Shown: positions 50,938 through 59,238 of the stretch, piece by piece
Position numbering within the stretch: the stretch's first letter is position 1
Layout: each line of letters starts with the position of its first letter
Assembly (NCBI GenBank): GCA_049997955.1
Contig: JAEBDY010000005.1
Span: 485,924-549,923 of the forward strand
DNA length: 64,000 bases
Direction of reading: 5' to 3'
Source: Umezawaea sp049997955
GTDB lineage: Bacteria > Actinomycetota > Actinomycetes > Mycobacteriales > Pseudonocardiaceae
Made by a program: the position numbers and the translations under genes
The notes under the pieces: generated by a model
What the model was told of the DNA's origin: nothing
The model's input: the letters and a program-made list of their open reading frames with translations, nothing else
Databases searched by the model: none

Positions 50938-52065
50938 TTGACTCCCACCCCAGTTCTGCGACTGCTCGGCGTTGGCGCCTTGGCCATCGCGCTCGCCGCC
51001 TGCGGGGCCCCGCCCGCCAAGGAAAGCTCGTCGAGCGGCACCGCCGCGGCGACGGCCAAGTCCGCCGCCGACTTCGGCGGGATGGACAAGCTCGTGGAGG
51101 CGGCCAAGAAGGAGGGCACGCTGAACGTCATCGCGCTGCCGCCGGACTGGGCGAACTACGGCATGATGCTCGAGAAGTTCACCGAGAAGTACGGCATCAA
51201 GATCGACTCGGCGCAGCCGGACGGCTCCAGCGCGGACGAGATCAAGGCCGCCCAGCAGCTCAAGGGCGGTGACCGGGCGCCGGACGTGTTCGACCTCGGG
51301 CTGAACGTGGCGGTGGCGAACAAGACCATGTTCGCGCCGTACAAGGTGGCGACGTGGGAGGAGATCCCGGCGGAGCTGAAGGACGGCGAGGGCCTGTACT
51401 ACGGCGACTACGGCGGCTTCATGTCCATCGGCTACGACGCGGGCAAGGTGCCCGCGCCGACCAAGGTCGAGGACCTGCTCAAGCCCGAGTACGCGGGCAA
51501 GGTCGCGCTCAACGGCGACCCGACGCAGGCGGGTGCCGCGTTCTCCGGCGTCATGATGGCCTCCCTGGGCAGCGGCGGCTCCGCCGACGACATCGCGCCC
51601 GGCGTGGAGTTCTTCAAGAAGCTCAAGGCCGCGGGCAACTTCCTGCCCGTCGACCCGTCGCCCGCGACGATCGAGTCCGGTCAGACGCCCGTCGTCATCG
51701 ACTGGGACTACACGAACGCCGCGCAGACCGCGAAGCTCGCGGGCAAGGCCGACTGGAAGACCGTCGTCCCGGACGGCGCGCAGATCGGCGCCTACTACAA
51801 CCAGGCGATCAACGTCGACGCCCCGCACCCGGCCGCCGCGCGGCTGTGGCAGGAGTTCCTCTACTCCGACGAGGGCCAGAACATCTACCTCCAGGGCCTG
51901 TCGCGCCCGGTTCGGCTGGAGGCCATGACGAAGGCGGGCAAGGCCGACTCCGCCGCGGCCGCCAAGCTGCCCAAGACCGAGGGCGAGCAGGTGTTCCAGA
52001 CCCAGGAGCAGGCAGACAAGGCCAAGCAGGTCCTGACCGCCACGTGGGCGCAGGCGGTGGGCTGA
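50938..52065 (+). CDS. ABC transporter substrate-binding lipoprotein (PotD/AfuA-like)
   Basis: 375 residues. The lipoprotein signal ends IALAAC (Cys near 22). The mature protein is a type-II binding fold: LVEAAKKEGTLNVIALPPDW, GGDRAPDVFDLG, and GKVALNGDPTQAGAAFSGVM, as in iron, thiamine, polyamine or phosphonate binders. The start is TTG 50938, with GAGGAAGG at the right distance. It heads a four-gene operon with two permeases and an ATPase. The ligand cannot be decided from sequence. Confidence 0.9.
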   Translation: MTPTPVLRLLGVGALAIALAACGAPPAKESSSSGTAAATAKSAADFGGMDKLVEAAKKEGTLNVIALPPDWANYGMMLEKFTEKYGIKIDSAQPDGSSADEIKAAQQLKGGDRAPDVFDLGLNVAVANKTMFAPYKVATWEEIPAELKDGEGLYYGDYGGFMSIGYDAGKVPAPTKVEDLLKPEYAGKVALNGDPTQAGAAFSGVMMASLGSGGSADDIAPGVEFFKKLKAAGNFLPVDPSPATIESGQTPVVIDWDYTNAAQTAKLAGKADWKTVVPDGAQIGAYYNQAINVDAPHPAAARLWQEFLYSDEGQNIYLQGLSRPVRLEAMTKAGKADSAAAAKLPKTEGEQVFQTQEQADKAKQVLTATWAQAVG

Positions 52066-52068
52066 CCC

Positions 52069-52986
52069 TTGGTCGCACCCGTCACCACCTCGGCCGGGGG
52101 TGCGCCGCCGCGAGCGGCTTCCCCCGGCCGGGGGCCGACCAGGGGGAACGTCCTGGCGTGGCTCGTCGTCGTCCCGTTCCTGGCGTACGTCGGCGTCTTC
52201 CTGGTGTACCCGACCGTCCTCGTGCTGGCCGGGGCGTTCCAGGACTCCGACGGCGCTTTCACCCTGAGCAACCTGACCGACCTGGCGAAGGGCGTCTACC
52301 TGGAGGCGTTCTGGCGCAGCATCGAGCTGTCCGCCATCACCGCGCTGCTGGGCGCGATCTTCGGCGCGCTGCTGTCGTGGGCCGTCGCGAGCGGGCGGCC
52401 CGAGGGCCTGCTGCGGCGGGTCGTGGTGGCGGGCGCCGGTGTGCTCGCCCAGTTCGGCGGCGTGCCGCTGGCGTTCGCGTTCCTCGCGACCGTGGGTTTC
52501 CAGGGCTTCGTCACGCAGTTCCTGCGCGACAACCTGGGCATCGACCTGTTCTCCGGCGGCGCCTGGATCTTCGAACTGCCCGGCCTGACGCTGGTGTACA
52601 CGTTCTTCCAGATCCCGCTGATGGTCATCGTCTTCCTGCCCGCGCTGGACGGCCTCCGCCCGCAGTGGAAGGAGGCCACCGAGAGCCTCGGCGGCGGCAC
52701 CTGGACCTACTGGCGCCACGTCGGTGGCCCGATCCTCTTCTCGCCGTTCCTCGGAGCCCTGCTGCTGCTGTTCGCGAACGCGTTCTCCGCGTACGCCACG
52801 GCCGCCGCGCTGGTGTCGCAGGGCAGTCCCATCGTGCCGCTGCAGATCCGCGGCTTCCTCACCGGCGAGGTGCTGCTGGGCCAGGAGAACCTGGGCAAGG
52901 CGCTCGGACTCGGCATGGTGATCGTGGTCGGCATCGCGATGGGCCTCTACGCACTGATCCAGCGGAGGGTGTCCAAATGGCAGTGA
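52069..52986 (+). CDS. ABC transporter permease 1 (PotB-like)
   Basis: 305 residues with six hydrophobic helices. The EAA-like loop reads EATESLGGGTWTYWRHVGGPI, which is the ATPase-contact site. The sequence LVVVPFLAYVGVFLVYPTVL starts helix 1. The start is TTG 52069, three bases after the previous stop. The gene overlaps the next permease by ten bases. It is part of the importer at 50938-54849. Confidence 0.9.
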   Translation: MVAPVTTSAGGAPPRAASPGRGPTRGNVLAWLVVVPFLAYVGVFLVYPTVLVLAGAFQDSDGAFTLSNLTDLAKGVYLEAFWRSIELSAITALLGAIFGALLSWAVASGRPEGLLRRVVVAGAGVLAQFGGVPLAFAFLATVGFQGFVTQFLRDNLGIDLFSGGAWIFELPGLTLVYTFFQIPLMVIVFLPALDGLRPQWKEATESLGGGTWTYWRHVGGPILFSPFLGALLLLFANAFSAYATAAALVSQGSPIVPLQIRGFLTGEVLLGQENLGKALGLGMVIVVGIAMGLYALIQRRVSKWQ

Positions 52987-53777
52987 CCGCGAAACCGCCG
53001 AAGAAGGTCGCGGGGACCGTCCTGCGCGTCGTCGTGCTGCTGGTGCTGGGGTTCTACTTCATCCTGCCGCTGGTGGCGATGGGGGAGTTCTCCACACGGG
53101 GCGTCAACGACACCCGCAGCCTGGACTCGTGGACCGGCATCTTCTCGGACCCCGACCTGGTCGACTCCATCGTGACGTCGGTCGAGCTCGCCGTGCTCAG
53201 CTCCGTGCTGATGCTCGTGCTGCTCGTCCCGACGATGGCGTGGATCCGGCTGCGGCTGCCGAAGCTGCGCCGCGTGGTCGAGTTCCTGTGCCTGCTGCCG
53301 CTCACGATCCCGGCGATCGTGCTGGTCGTGGGCATGGCGCCGCTCTACGCGTGGGTGAACTACTTCCTCGGCGACGCGCCGTTGACGCTCACCTTCGTGT
53401 ACGCGGTGCTGGTGCTGCCGTTCGCCTACCGCGCGATCGACGCGGGCCTCGCGTCGATCGACCTCAAGACGCTCGCGGAGGCCGCTCGCAGCCTCGGCGC
53501 GTCCTGGGGCACGGTGCTGTGGCGGATCGTGGTGCCGAACATCCGCACCGCGCTGATCGGGGCCTCGCTGCTGTCCGTCGCGCTGGTGCTCGGTGAGTTC
53601 ACCATCGCCTCGCTGCTGAACTTCGAGACCCTGCAGGTCCAGGTCAACCTGATCGGCAAGCGCAACGCGGGCCTGTCGATCGCGGTGTCCCTCGCCTGCC
53701 TGGTGTTCGCGTTCGTGCTGCTGTTCCTGCTCTCCTACGTCGGTCAACGGCGTCGGCCCACCGTCGTCGAGGACTAG
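52977..53777 (+). CDS. ABC transporter permease 2 (PotC-like)
   Basis: 266 residues, six helices. The EAA motif is LAEAARSLGASWGTVLWRIVVPN near 168-190. FYFILPLVAMGEFSTRG is helix 1. The ATG at 52977 lies inside the 3' end of permease 1, so translation is coupled. It pairs with permease 1 to form the heterodimeric membrane part. Confidence 0.9.
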   Translation: MAVTAKPPKKVAGTVLRVVVLLVLGFYFILPLVAMGEFSTRGVNDTRSLDSWTGIFSDPDLVDSIVTSVELAVLSSVLMLVLLVPTMAWIRLRLPKLRRVVEFLCLLPLTIPAIVLVVGMAPLYAWVNYFLGDAPLTLTFVYAVLVLPFAYRAIDAGLASIDLKTLAEAARSLGASWGTVLWRIVVPNIRTALIGASLLSVALVLGEFTIASLLNFETLQVQVNLIGKRNAGLSIAVSLACLVFAFVLLFLLSYVGQRRRPTVVED

Positions 53778-53793
53778 AGAAAGACCGGGTTTC

Positions 53794-54849
53794 ATGGGTT
53801 ACCTAGAGCTCAAGGGCCTCCGGAAGTCCTTCGGCGGCTCGCCCGCGCTCGACGGGCTCGACCTCGAACTCATTGAGGGCGAACTGGTGAGCCTGCTCGG
53901 CCCCAGCGGGTGCGGCAAGACGACCGCGCTGCGCATCGTGGCCGGGTTCGAGACGGCCGACACGGGGCACGTCGTGGTGGCGGGCAAGGACATCACGTCC
54001 GTCCCGGCGAACCGCCGGGACATGGGCATGGTGTTCCAGGCGTACAGCCTGTTCCCGAACATGACGGCGGCGCAGAACATCGAGTTCGGCCTCCGGCTGC
54101 GCAAGGCCGGGTCGGGCGAGCGCGCCAAGCGCGTGAACGAACTGCTCGAACTGGTCGGCCTCGGCGAGTTCGGCGCCCGGTACCCGCACCAGATGTCCGG
54201 CGGCCAGCAGCAGCGCGTGGCACTCGCCCGCGCGCTGGCGATCCAGCCGCGCGTGCTGCTGCTGGACGAGCCGCTGTCCGCCCTGGACGCGAAGGTGCGC
54301 GTCCAGCTCCGCGACGAGATCCGCCGCATCCAGACCGAGTTGGGCATGACCACCCTGTTCGTCACGCACGACCAGGAGGAGGCGCTCGCCGTCTCCGACC
54401 GGGTCGGCGTGATGTCGCAGGGCAGGCTGGAGCAGCTGGACACGCCCGCGGTGGTCTACCGCGAACCCGCGTCCGCGTTCGTCGCGCAGTTCGTCGGCGT
54501 GACGAACACCGTGCTGGGCAAGTCGGAAGCCGGCGCGGTCCGCCTGGGCACCTTCAAGCTCCCGACCGACGCCGCGGCCGAGTTGTCCGACGGCAGCGAC
54601 GTCAAGGTCATCGTGCGCCCGGAGGACATCGGGATCGTCGAGCACAAGGGCGAGCCGAACGGGTCGCTGCTGGGCAGCGTGCTCACCCAGAGCTTCCTCG
54701 GACCGGTCACCCGCCTGGTGATCCGGCTCGACGGGGACGAGCAGACGATCCGCGTCGACCAGCCGTCGAACATCGCCGCGGCCTACCCGCCCGGCACCGC
54801 GGTGGCGCTGGACTTCAACGCCTCGAGGTTCCTGGTCGTGCAGGCCTGA
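53794..54849 (+). CDS. ABC transporter ATP-binding protein (PotA/AfuC-like, with TOBE domain)
   Basis: 351 residues. Walker A GPSGCGKT near 36-43, Q-loop VFQAYSLFP, signature MSGGQQQRVALARAL, Walker B VLLLDEPLSALD and H-loop LFVTHDQEEAL are intact. The C-terminal 110 residues form a TOBE regulatory domain (VKVIVRPEDIGIVEH; GPVTRLVIRLDGDEQ). It energises the importer encoded just upstream. ATG 53794 starts MGYLELKGLRKSFGG. Confidence 0.94.
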   Translation: MGYLELKGLRKSFGGSPALDGLDLELIEGELVSLLGPSGCGKTTALRIVAGFETADTGHVVVAGKDITSVPANRRDMGMVFQAYSLFPNMTAAQNIEFGLRLRKAGSGERAKRVNELLELVGLGEFGARYPHQMSGGQQQRVALARALAIQPRVLLLDEPLSALDAKVRVQLRDEIRRIQTELGMTTLFVTHDQEEALAVSDRVGVMSQGRLEQLDTPAVVYREPASAFVAQFVGVTNTVLGKSEAGAVRLGTFKLPTDAAAELSDGSDVKVIVRPEDIGIVEHKGEPNGSLLGSVLTQSFLGPVTRLVIRLDGDEQTIRVDQPSNIAAAYPPGTAVALDFNASRFLVVQA

Positions 54850-54894
54850 ATTGCCTCGTGGCCGTTGTGGTGAAGAACGAACGGAGGCGGCGCG

Positions 54895-55284
54895 GTGGTG
54901 CGTGAACTGAGGCTGGTGGTCACGGCGACCGACTACGACGAGGCGCTGCGGTTCTACCGCGACGTCCTCGGGCTGCCGGAGCAGGCGGCCTTCAGCTCGC
55001 CCGGCGGACGCGTGACGATCCTGGAGGCGGGCCGCGCCACCCTGGAGATCGCCGATCCGCCGCACGCGGCGTACATCGACGAGGTCGAGGTGGGGCAGCG
55101 GGTCGCCGGGCACGTGCGGGTGGCGTTCCGGGTGGACGACGTCACGGTGGCGACCGCCGAGCTGGTGGAGGGAGGGGCGAGCGTCATCGCCGAGCCGACC
55201 CGCACGCCGTGGAACTCGCTCAACTCCCGGCTGGCCGCGCCCGCGGGGCTCCAGTTGACGCTGTTCGAGGAGCTGGAGGGCTAG
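54895..55284 (+). CDS. VOC (glyoxalase-fold) family protein
   Basis: 129 residues: one full VOC module of two beta-alpha-beta-beta-beta halves, LRLVVTATDYDEALRFYRDV and GHVRVAFRVDDVTVATAELV. A C-terminal TPWNSLNSRLAAPAGLQLTL completes it. Metal-ligand Glu is visible in TLFEELE and an early residue. The GTG start is at 54895, with GGAGG upstream. It may be transcribed with the ABC genes (45-bp gap) and is followed by a strong hairpin terminator. The reaction is not identifiable. Confidence 0.88.
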   Translation: MVRELRLVVTATDYDEALRFYRDVLGLPEQAAFSSPGGRVTILEAGRATLEIADPPHAAYIDEVEVGQRVAGHVRVAFRVDDVTVATAELVEGGASVIAEPTRTPWNSLNSRLAAPAGLQLTLFEELEG

Positions 55285-55288
55285 ACGA

Positions 55289-55325
55289 CTCGGGGCCCGT
55301 GTCCGAAGTGGACACGGGCCCCGAG
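55289..55325. terminator. Terminator with 16-bp perfect stem
   Basis: Arms at 55289-55304 (CTCGGGGCCCGTGTCC) and 55310-55325 (its complement), five-base loop. Between the convergent VOC gene and the LVIVD gene, so bidirectional. Confidence 0.8.
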
Positions 55326-55359
55326 GTGTTCACCCGATCAGGTCGATGCGGGCTTCAGG

Positions 55360-56850
55360 TCACCACTCGCGGTAGGAACCCTGGGTCTGCACGTTGAGCT
55401 GGTCCACCCGGACGAACTTCGCGGTGAAGGTGCGCGGGTCCCGGATGTCCAGGACGTCGAGGCCCTTCGCCATGTCCGACGAGTAGATGAACCCGTTGTA
55501 GTAGTACGCGGACCAGGTGCCGCCGCCCTTGCCGTCGGGCAGCGGGCCGCGCTCGAAGAAGCCGATCTCCTTCGGCTTCGAGGAGTCGGTGAAGTCCCAG
55601 ATGGAGACGCCACCCTGGTACCAGGACTGCACCATGATGTCGCGGCCCTGGACCGGGATCAGCGAGCCGTTGTGGGCCACGCAGTTCTCGGTGTCGGACT
55701 GCATGCGCGGGATCTTGTAGTAGCTCTTGAACTCCAGCTTGCGCTTGTCGCCACGACCCTTGATGTCGTAGATGCCGTTCGCGCCGCGGTTCTGGCCGAT
55801 GGTCTCGTTGCAGGTCGCCGCGCCACCGCCACCGAGCTCGTCGGTGAAGATGACCTTGGTGCCCTCGTTGTTGAACGTCGCCGAGTGCCAGAACGCGAAG
55901 TTCACGTTGTCCTGCACCGTGGTGATCACGCGCGGCTTCTCGCGGTCGGAGATGTCGAAGAGCACGCCGTCACCCATGCAGGCGCCCGCGGCGAGGTCCT
56001 TCGACGGGTAGACCGTGATGTCGTGGCAGCCGCTGGTGGCCGTCACGTAGCCCTCGGGGATGGTGCCGCTGCGACCGGGGTTGCCGCCGTCCGGGAACAG
56101 GATCGGGGCGGAGATCAGGGAGGCCTTCGCCGGGTCCTTCAGCGGCACCTTCACGATGGAGATCTTGTCGTGGGGAGGCTGGCAGTCCGGGAACGACGCG
56201 CTGGGGGAGTACGACGAGACGTACAGGTAGGCGTTGCGGCCCTTCTTGTCCGGCACCAGCGTGTGCGTGTGCGAGCCGCACGCGGTCTCGACGGCGGCGA
56301 CGTACTTCGGGTTGCGCTTGTCGCTGATGTCGAAGACCTTGATGCCCTCCCACGAGTCCTTGTTCGTGGCGGGCTGGGAGACGCTGCTGCACGAGTTGTC
56401 CGACCGCGACGAGTCGGTCGACAGGAACAGCAGGTTGCCCTGCACCGAGATGTCGTTCTGCGAACCGGGGCAGACGACCTCGCTGACGACCTTCGGCTTC
56501 TGCGGGTTGCGGATGTCGTAGATCGTGAAGCCGTCGTAGTTGCCGACGAACGCGTGGTTGTCGTTGAACGCGAGGTCCGAGTAGGTGGAGTTCGTGAACG
56601 GCGTGCCCTTGGGCAGGTTCGCCACGTGCTTGACGTTGCGGCTGCGCACGATCTCGTCGACCGCGGGGATGCCCGCGGTCGGGTTCGCGGGAGCCGAGAG
56701 CTGCGTCTCGGACAGGCCGTCGACGTTCTCCTGGTCCGGCTGTGCCAGCGCCTGGGGGCTGAACGCCAGGGCGGAGACCGCCAGCGCGAACGCCCCCAGA
56801 GCCGCGATCGGCGCCCGGCGCCGTCGGGCCGATACGGATGCTGTGAACAC
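55360..56850 (-). CDS. Secreted LVIVD-repeat beta-propeller protein
   Basis: 496 residues. A Sec signal peptide is followed by repeats of the LVIVD pattern: DGFTIYDIRNPQKPKVVSEV, EGIKVFDISDKRNPKYVAAV, DGVLFDISDREKPRVITTVQ, GGVSIWDFTDSSKPKEIGFF and KGLDVLDIRDPRTFTAKFVR. Each forms a propeller blade. Several Cys residues (about ten in the mature protein, in pairs such as CPG and CGS) suggest disulphides, in line with export. The function is unknown. GTG 56850 is used, with GAGGAGA upstream. It is divergent from the DUF305 lipoprotein gene across 139 bp. Confidence 0.9.
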   Translation of the reverse strand: MFTASVSARRRRAPIAALGAFALAVSALAFSPQALAQPDQENVDGLSETQLSAPANPTAGIPAVDEIVRSRNVKHVANLPKGTPFTNSTYSDLAFNDNHAFVGNYDGFTIYDIRNPQKPKVVSEVVCPGSQNDISVQGNLLFLSTDSSRSDNSCSSVSQPATNKDSWEGIKVFDISDKRNPKYVAAVETACGSHTHTLVPDKKGRNAYLYVSSYSPSASFPDCQPPHDKISIVKVPLKDPAKASLISAPILFPDGGNPGRSGTIPEGYVTATSGCHDITVYPSKDLAAGACMGDGVLFDISDREKPRVITTVQDNVNFAFWHSATFNNEGTKVIFTDELGGGGAATCNETIGQNRGANGIYDIKGRGDKRKLEFKSYYKIPRMQSDTENCVAHNGSLIPVQGRDIMVQSWYQGGVSIWDFTDSSKPKEIGFFERGPLPDGKGGGTWSAYYYNGFIYSSDMAKGLDVLDIRDPRTFTAKFVRVDQLNVQTQGSYREW

Positions 56851-56989
56851 AGGTCTCCTCTTCTTACCCTGGTGCAAGGGGGTCAGTATCACCGGTTTGC
56901 ACCGCTAAAGACCACGTCCGATCGGCGGGTGTGCCAAATTCTCGTCGGCTGGGATGGTCGGTAGGTTGGTGGTGGACGAAGGGGAGCGG

Positions 56990-57619
56990 ATGCGGATCAG
57001 GGTCGGGCTGGTGGCGGTCGCGCTGGTGCTCGCGGGCTGCTCCTCGGGGGCCGCCGATGACGCCGCGCCCATCATCGTGCCTGGTGCACCGGGCGAGCAG
57101 GCGAAGACGATCTCCCCGGACGACATCGGCACCGACCGCTTCGTGGCCCCGAACGAGCGCGATCTGACGTACGTCGTGGGCATGATCGAGCACCACCGCC
57201 AGGCCCTGCAGATGACCGAGCTCGCCCCGGAACGGGCGTCAAATGAGACGGTGAAGGGCCTCGCGTCCCGCATGCACGACTCCCAGGGGCCCGAGATCGG
57301 CGCCATGGAGCAGTGGCGGAAGCAGTTCGCCGCGGACGCCGAGCAGCACGGCCACTCCACCGCGCTGCCGCACGTCGACCACGCCGCGATGCCGGGCATG
57401 GCCAGTGTCGAGGACATGGCCGCGCTGAAGGCGGCCACCGGCGGGGAGTTCGACAAGCTGTTCGTGCGGCTGATGATCGCCCACCACGAGGGCGCGCTGA
57501 AGATGGCCGAGGACGTGCTGTCGAACGGCGTGGACGTGCGGGTCGAGGAGATGGCGGCCGACGTGATCGCCACGCAGACCGACGAGATCAACCGGATGCA
57601 GAACCTCGACCTGCCTTAA
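56990..57619 (+). CDS. DUF305 lipoprotein
   Basis: 209 residues. The lipobox LVLAGC places the acylated Cys near residue 16. The DUF305 four-helix-bundle motifs occur twice: VVGMIEHHRQALQMTEL and RLMIAHHEGALKMAEDVL. Paired His and Met residues are suggestive of metal binding (copper is a known theme in the family), and the extracellular position fits metal handling. An additional His-rich loop (EQHGHSTALPHVDHAAM) lies between them. ATG 56990 follows GGGGAG. Its stop TAA overlaps the stop of the convergent monooxygenase gene. Confidence 0.92.
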   Translation: MRIRVGLVAVALVLAGCSSGAADDAAPIIVPGAPGEQAKTISPDDIGTDRFVAPNERDLTYVVGMIEHHRQALQMTELAPERASNETVKGLASRMHDSQGPEIGAMEQWRKQFAADAEQHGHSTALPHVDHAAMPGMASVEDMAALKAATGGEFDKLFVRLMIAHHEGALKMAEDVLSNGVDVRVEEMAADVIATQTDEINRMQNLDLP

Positions 57620-57933
57620 GAGGCGATCAGCACCAGGTCTTCGGAGTGCTCGAAGGTCTCCACGGCGTTGCCCGTCACGTGCCTGGCGATCCCCTTGTTG
57701 CGGGCGTGCGCCTCGCGGAACGAGTCCGACGCCACCCACGCCCGGAAGTCGGCCTCGGAGTCGAACTCGTTGAGCGACACGTACGGCTGGTCCGGGGTCG
57801 TCGGCCGGAGCAGGGTGCTGCGGCGCAGACCAGGCACACCCGGCAGGTACGTGCGCATGTTGGCCCGGAACTTCTCCTCGAACTCCGCCGCGCGCTCGGC
57901 GGGGACGAACAAGCGGTTGGTGGCGATGAACAT
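57616..57933 (-). CDS. Antibiotic biosynthesis monooxygenase (ABM) domain protein
   Basis: 105 residues with the ABM ferredoxin-like fold: MFIATNRLFVPAERAAEFEE, PYVSLNEFDSEADFRAWVAS and SDSFREAHARNKGIARHVTG. The C-terminal half contains a His/Arg-rich helix, as in heme-degrading IsdG/HmoB relatives. Family members oxidise aromatic polyketides without cofactor or degrade haem. ATG 57933 is the start. It is divergent from the TetR gene at 58016 across 82 bp, so that TetR is its probable regulator. Confidence 0.9.
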   Translation of the reverse strand: MFIATNRLFVPAERAAEFEEKFRANMRTYLPGVPGLRRSTLLRPTTPDQPYVSLNEFDSEADFRAWVASDSFREAHARNKGIARHVTGNAVETFEHSEDLVLIAS

Positions 57934-57964
57934 GCCGCACCTCCGGGTTCCCGACGCTACGTAG

Positions 57965-57975
57965 GGAACTATTCC
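57965..57975. promoter_or_regulatory. Candidate TetR operator between the ABM and TetR genes
   Basis: GGAA-CTA-TTCC is an 11-bp imperfect-spacer palindrome in the 82-bp divergent region. It lies at a distance fitting control of both promoters. The identification rests on symmetry only. Confidence 0.4.
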
Positions 57976-58015
57976 AACGCGGCGTCGGGAAAGCAAGAGG
58001 GGATAGCATCGGGTC

Positions 58016-58597
58016 GTGCCTCGGATCAGTGCTGACACGGTTGCGGAGCACCGCGCCAACCGGCTGCGGGCGTTGCTGGACGCTGGACGCGACCTGGTCG
58101 CCGAGGGCGGTCCGGACGCGTTGACCCTGGCCGCGCTGGCCCGCCGGGTCGGGCTCTCCCGGCCGAGCCTGTACGAGTACTTCCGGTCGCGTGAGGAACT
58201 GGTGGCGGCGATCGTCATCGACGAGCTGCCGGAGTGGGCGCGGCACCTCGACCGGGCCGTCGCCGGGGCCGAAGGGGCGCCCGCGAAGATCGAGGCCTAC
58301 CTGCGGACCGAGCTGGAGATCATCACGGACGGCCGCCACGGGGCCGTGGTGGCGCTGTCGGCGCACGCGTTGCCGGAGAGCAGCCGTTCGCAGATCCGGG
58401 CTGAGCACGAGCGGTTGTTGGCGCCGTTGGTGGGGGTGCTGCGGGGGGCTGGGGTGGCTCGGCCGGAACTGCGGGCGCTGCTGGTGCACGGGATGGTGGA
58501 GGCTGCTTCTCGGGTTGTGGCGCCTGGGCGGGTGGAGCACAACGAGGCTGTGATCGCGGAGTTGTTGGATCAGGTGTTGAACGGGTTGCTGCCGTAG
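58016..58597 (+). CDS. TetR-family transcriptional regulator
   Basis: 193 residues. The N-terminal TetR HTH is LTLAALARRVGLSRPSLYEYFRSREELVAAI near residues 38-68. An all-helical ligand domain follows, with no assignable ligand. The GTG start is at 58016. It is divergent from the ABM-fold monooxygenase gene; a GGAACTATTCC palindrome sits between them. The 3' end of the gene has noticeably lower codon bias, and the non-coding repeat region begins after its stop. Confidence 0.93.
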   Translation: MPRISADTVAEHRANRLRALLDAGRDLVAEGGPDALTLAALARRVGLSRPSLYEYFRSREELVAAIVIDELPEWARHLDRAVAGAEGAPAKIEAYLRTELEIITDGRHGAVVALSAHALPESSRSQIRAEHERLLAPLVGVLRGAGVARPELRALLVHGMVEAASRVVAPGRVEHNEAVIAELLDQVLNGLLP

Positions 58598-58644
58598 GTG
58601 ATGCCTTCTTGGGGGCTCGTCGCCCCGCTCGCGTCATTGTCTCG

Positions 58645-58703
58645 ATCTTTGAGCTTGATTTGTCAAGGCGGGAAAGATGCCTTGACAAACGAACCTCAAA
58701 GAT
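58645..58703. repeat. Long interrupted inverted repeat (hairpin element)
   Basis: Arms ATCTTTGAG + TTTGTCAAGGC on the left pair perfectly with GCCTTGACAAA + CTCAAAGAT on the right. A symmetric 5x5 internal loop separates the two stem segments, and the apical loop is nine bases. It lies 48 bases after the TetR stop, so it might be a terminator, a REP-like element or a mobile MITE-like unit. The stem segments are A/T-richer than the surrounding DNA. Confidence 0.7.
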
Positions 58704-58762
58704 GAGGGCGCTTCGGATCGGGGCGACGGGGGAAGTGCGGGCGTCGGCCGGGTTGCATGCTT

Positions 58763-58830
58763 CCGCCAGCCGCCAGCCGCCAGCCGCCAGCCGCCAGCCG
58801 CCAGCCGCCAGCCGCCAGCCGCCAGCCGCC
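58763..58830. repeat. 7-bp tandem repeat (CCGCCAG), about 9.7 copies
   Basis: Nine exact units of CCGCCAG plus CCGCC, then a sharp switch to a 13-bp repeat. Units have no variation. The period is not a multiple of three. Confidence 0.9.
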
Positions 58831-58947
58831 GTCGACCACTGCCGTCGACCACTGCCGTCGACCACTGCCGTCGACCACTGCCGTCGACCACTGCCGTCGA
58901 CCACTGCCGTCGACCACTGCCGTCGACCACCGCCGTCGACCACCGCA
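58831..58947. repeat. 13-bp tandem repeat (GTCGACCACTGCC), nine copies
   Basis: Nine units at 58831, 58844 and so on to 58935. The first seven are identical; the eighth and ninth read GTCGACCACCGCC and GTCGACCACCGCA. Each unit contains GTCGAC. It abuts the 7-bp repeat array directly. Confidence 0.9.
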
Positions 58948-59238
58948 CCCAGGCCCGCCGCCCTCTACACGCACACAACCGGCCACCAGTTCCCGCAGCA
59001 CGACCCCCTTCTCCAAAAGCACCTAATCCGGCCAATCACCTGCGCCTGCAAGCTCTGACCGTTTTTGTCGGTGCTCCCTTGTAGCGTTCTGTTTCGGGGG
59101 GTCCTGCTCGATGGGGGACCCCCGCGTGGTGTGCGTGCCGAAGCGGACTGATCTCGAATCGGGCATAACGGTTGACCAGGGCGTGTTGGGTTGCGACTGT
59201 CTTGGCCTCTGTCCGTCCGGTAGAAGTGCGAGTCAACG

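Larger units (their letters stand above)
58598..59238. other. Non-coding repeat-rich interval
   Basis: About 640 bp without a convincing gene. It contains the hairpin element at 58645-58703, the two tandem repeats at 58763-58947, and then ordinary spacer with the promoter of the BASS transporter. A TTGACC at 59172-59177 with a weak -10 at 17-bp spacing may be that promoter. All reading frames across the repeats are open because the units lack stops, which is not evidence of coding. Confidence 0.6.

Noticed and set aside
58763..58947. Possible CRISPR array
   Set aside because: Units are contiguous with no spacers, and no cas genes are nearby.
58609..59058. Repeat-containing open frames on both strands across the minisatellites
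   Set aside because: The 7- and 13-bp periods are not multiples of three, and the frames are open only because the units lack stops. No start signal is present.
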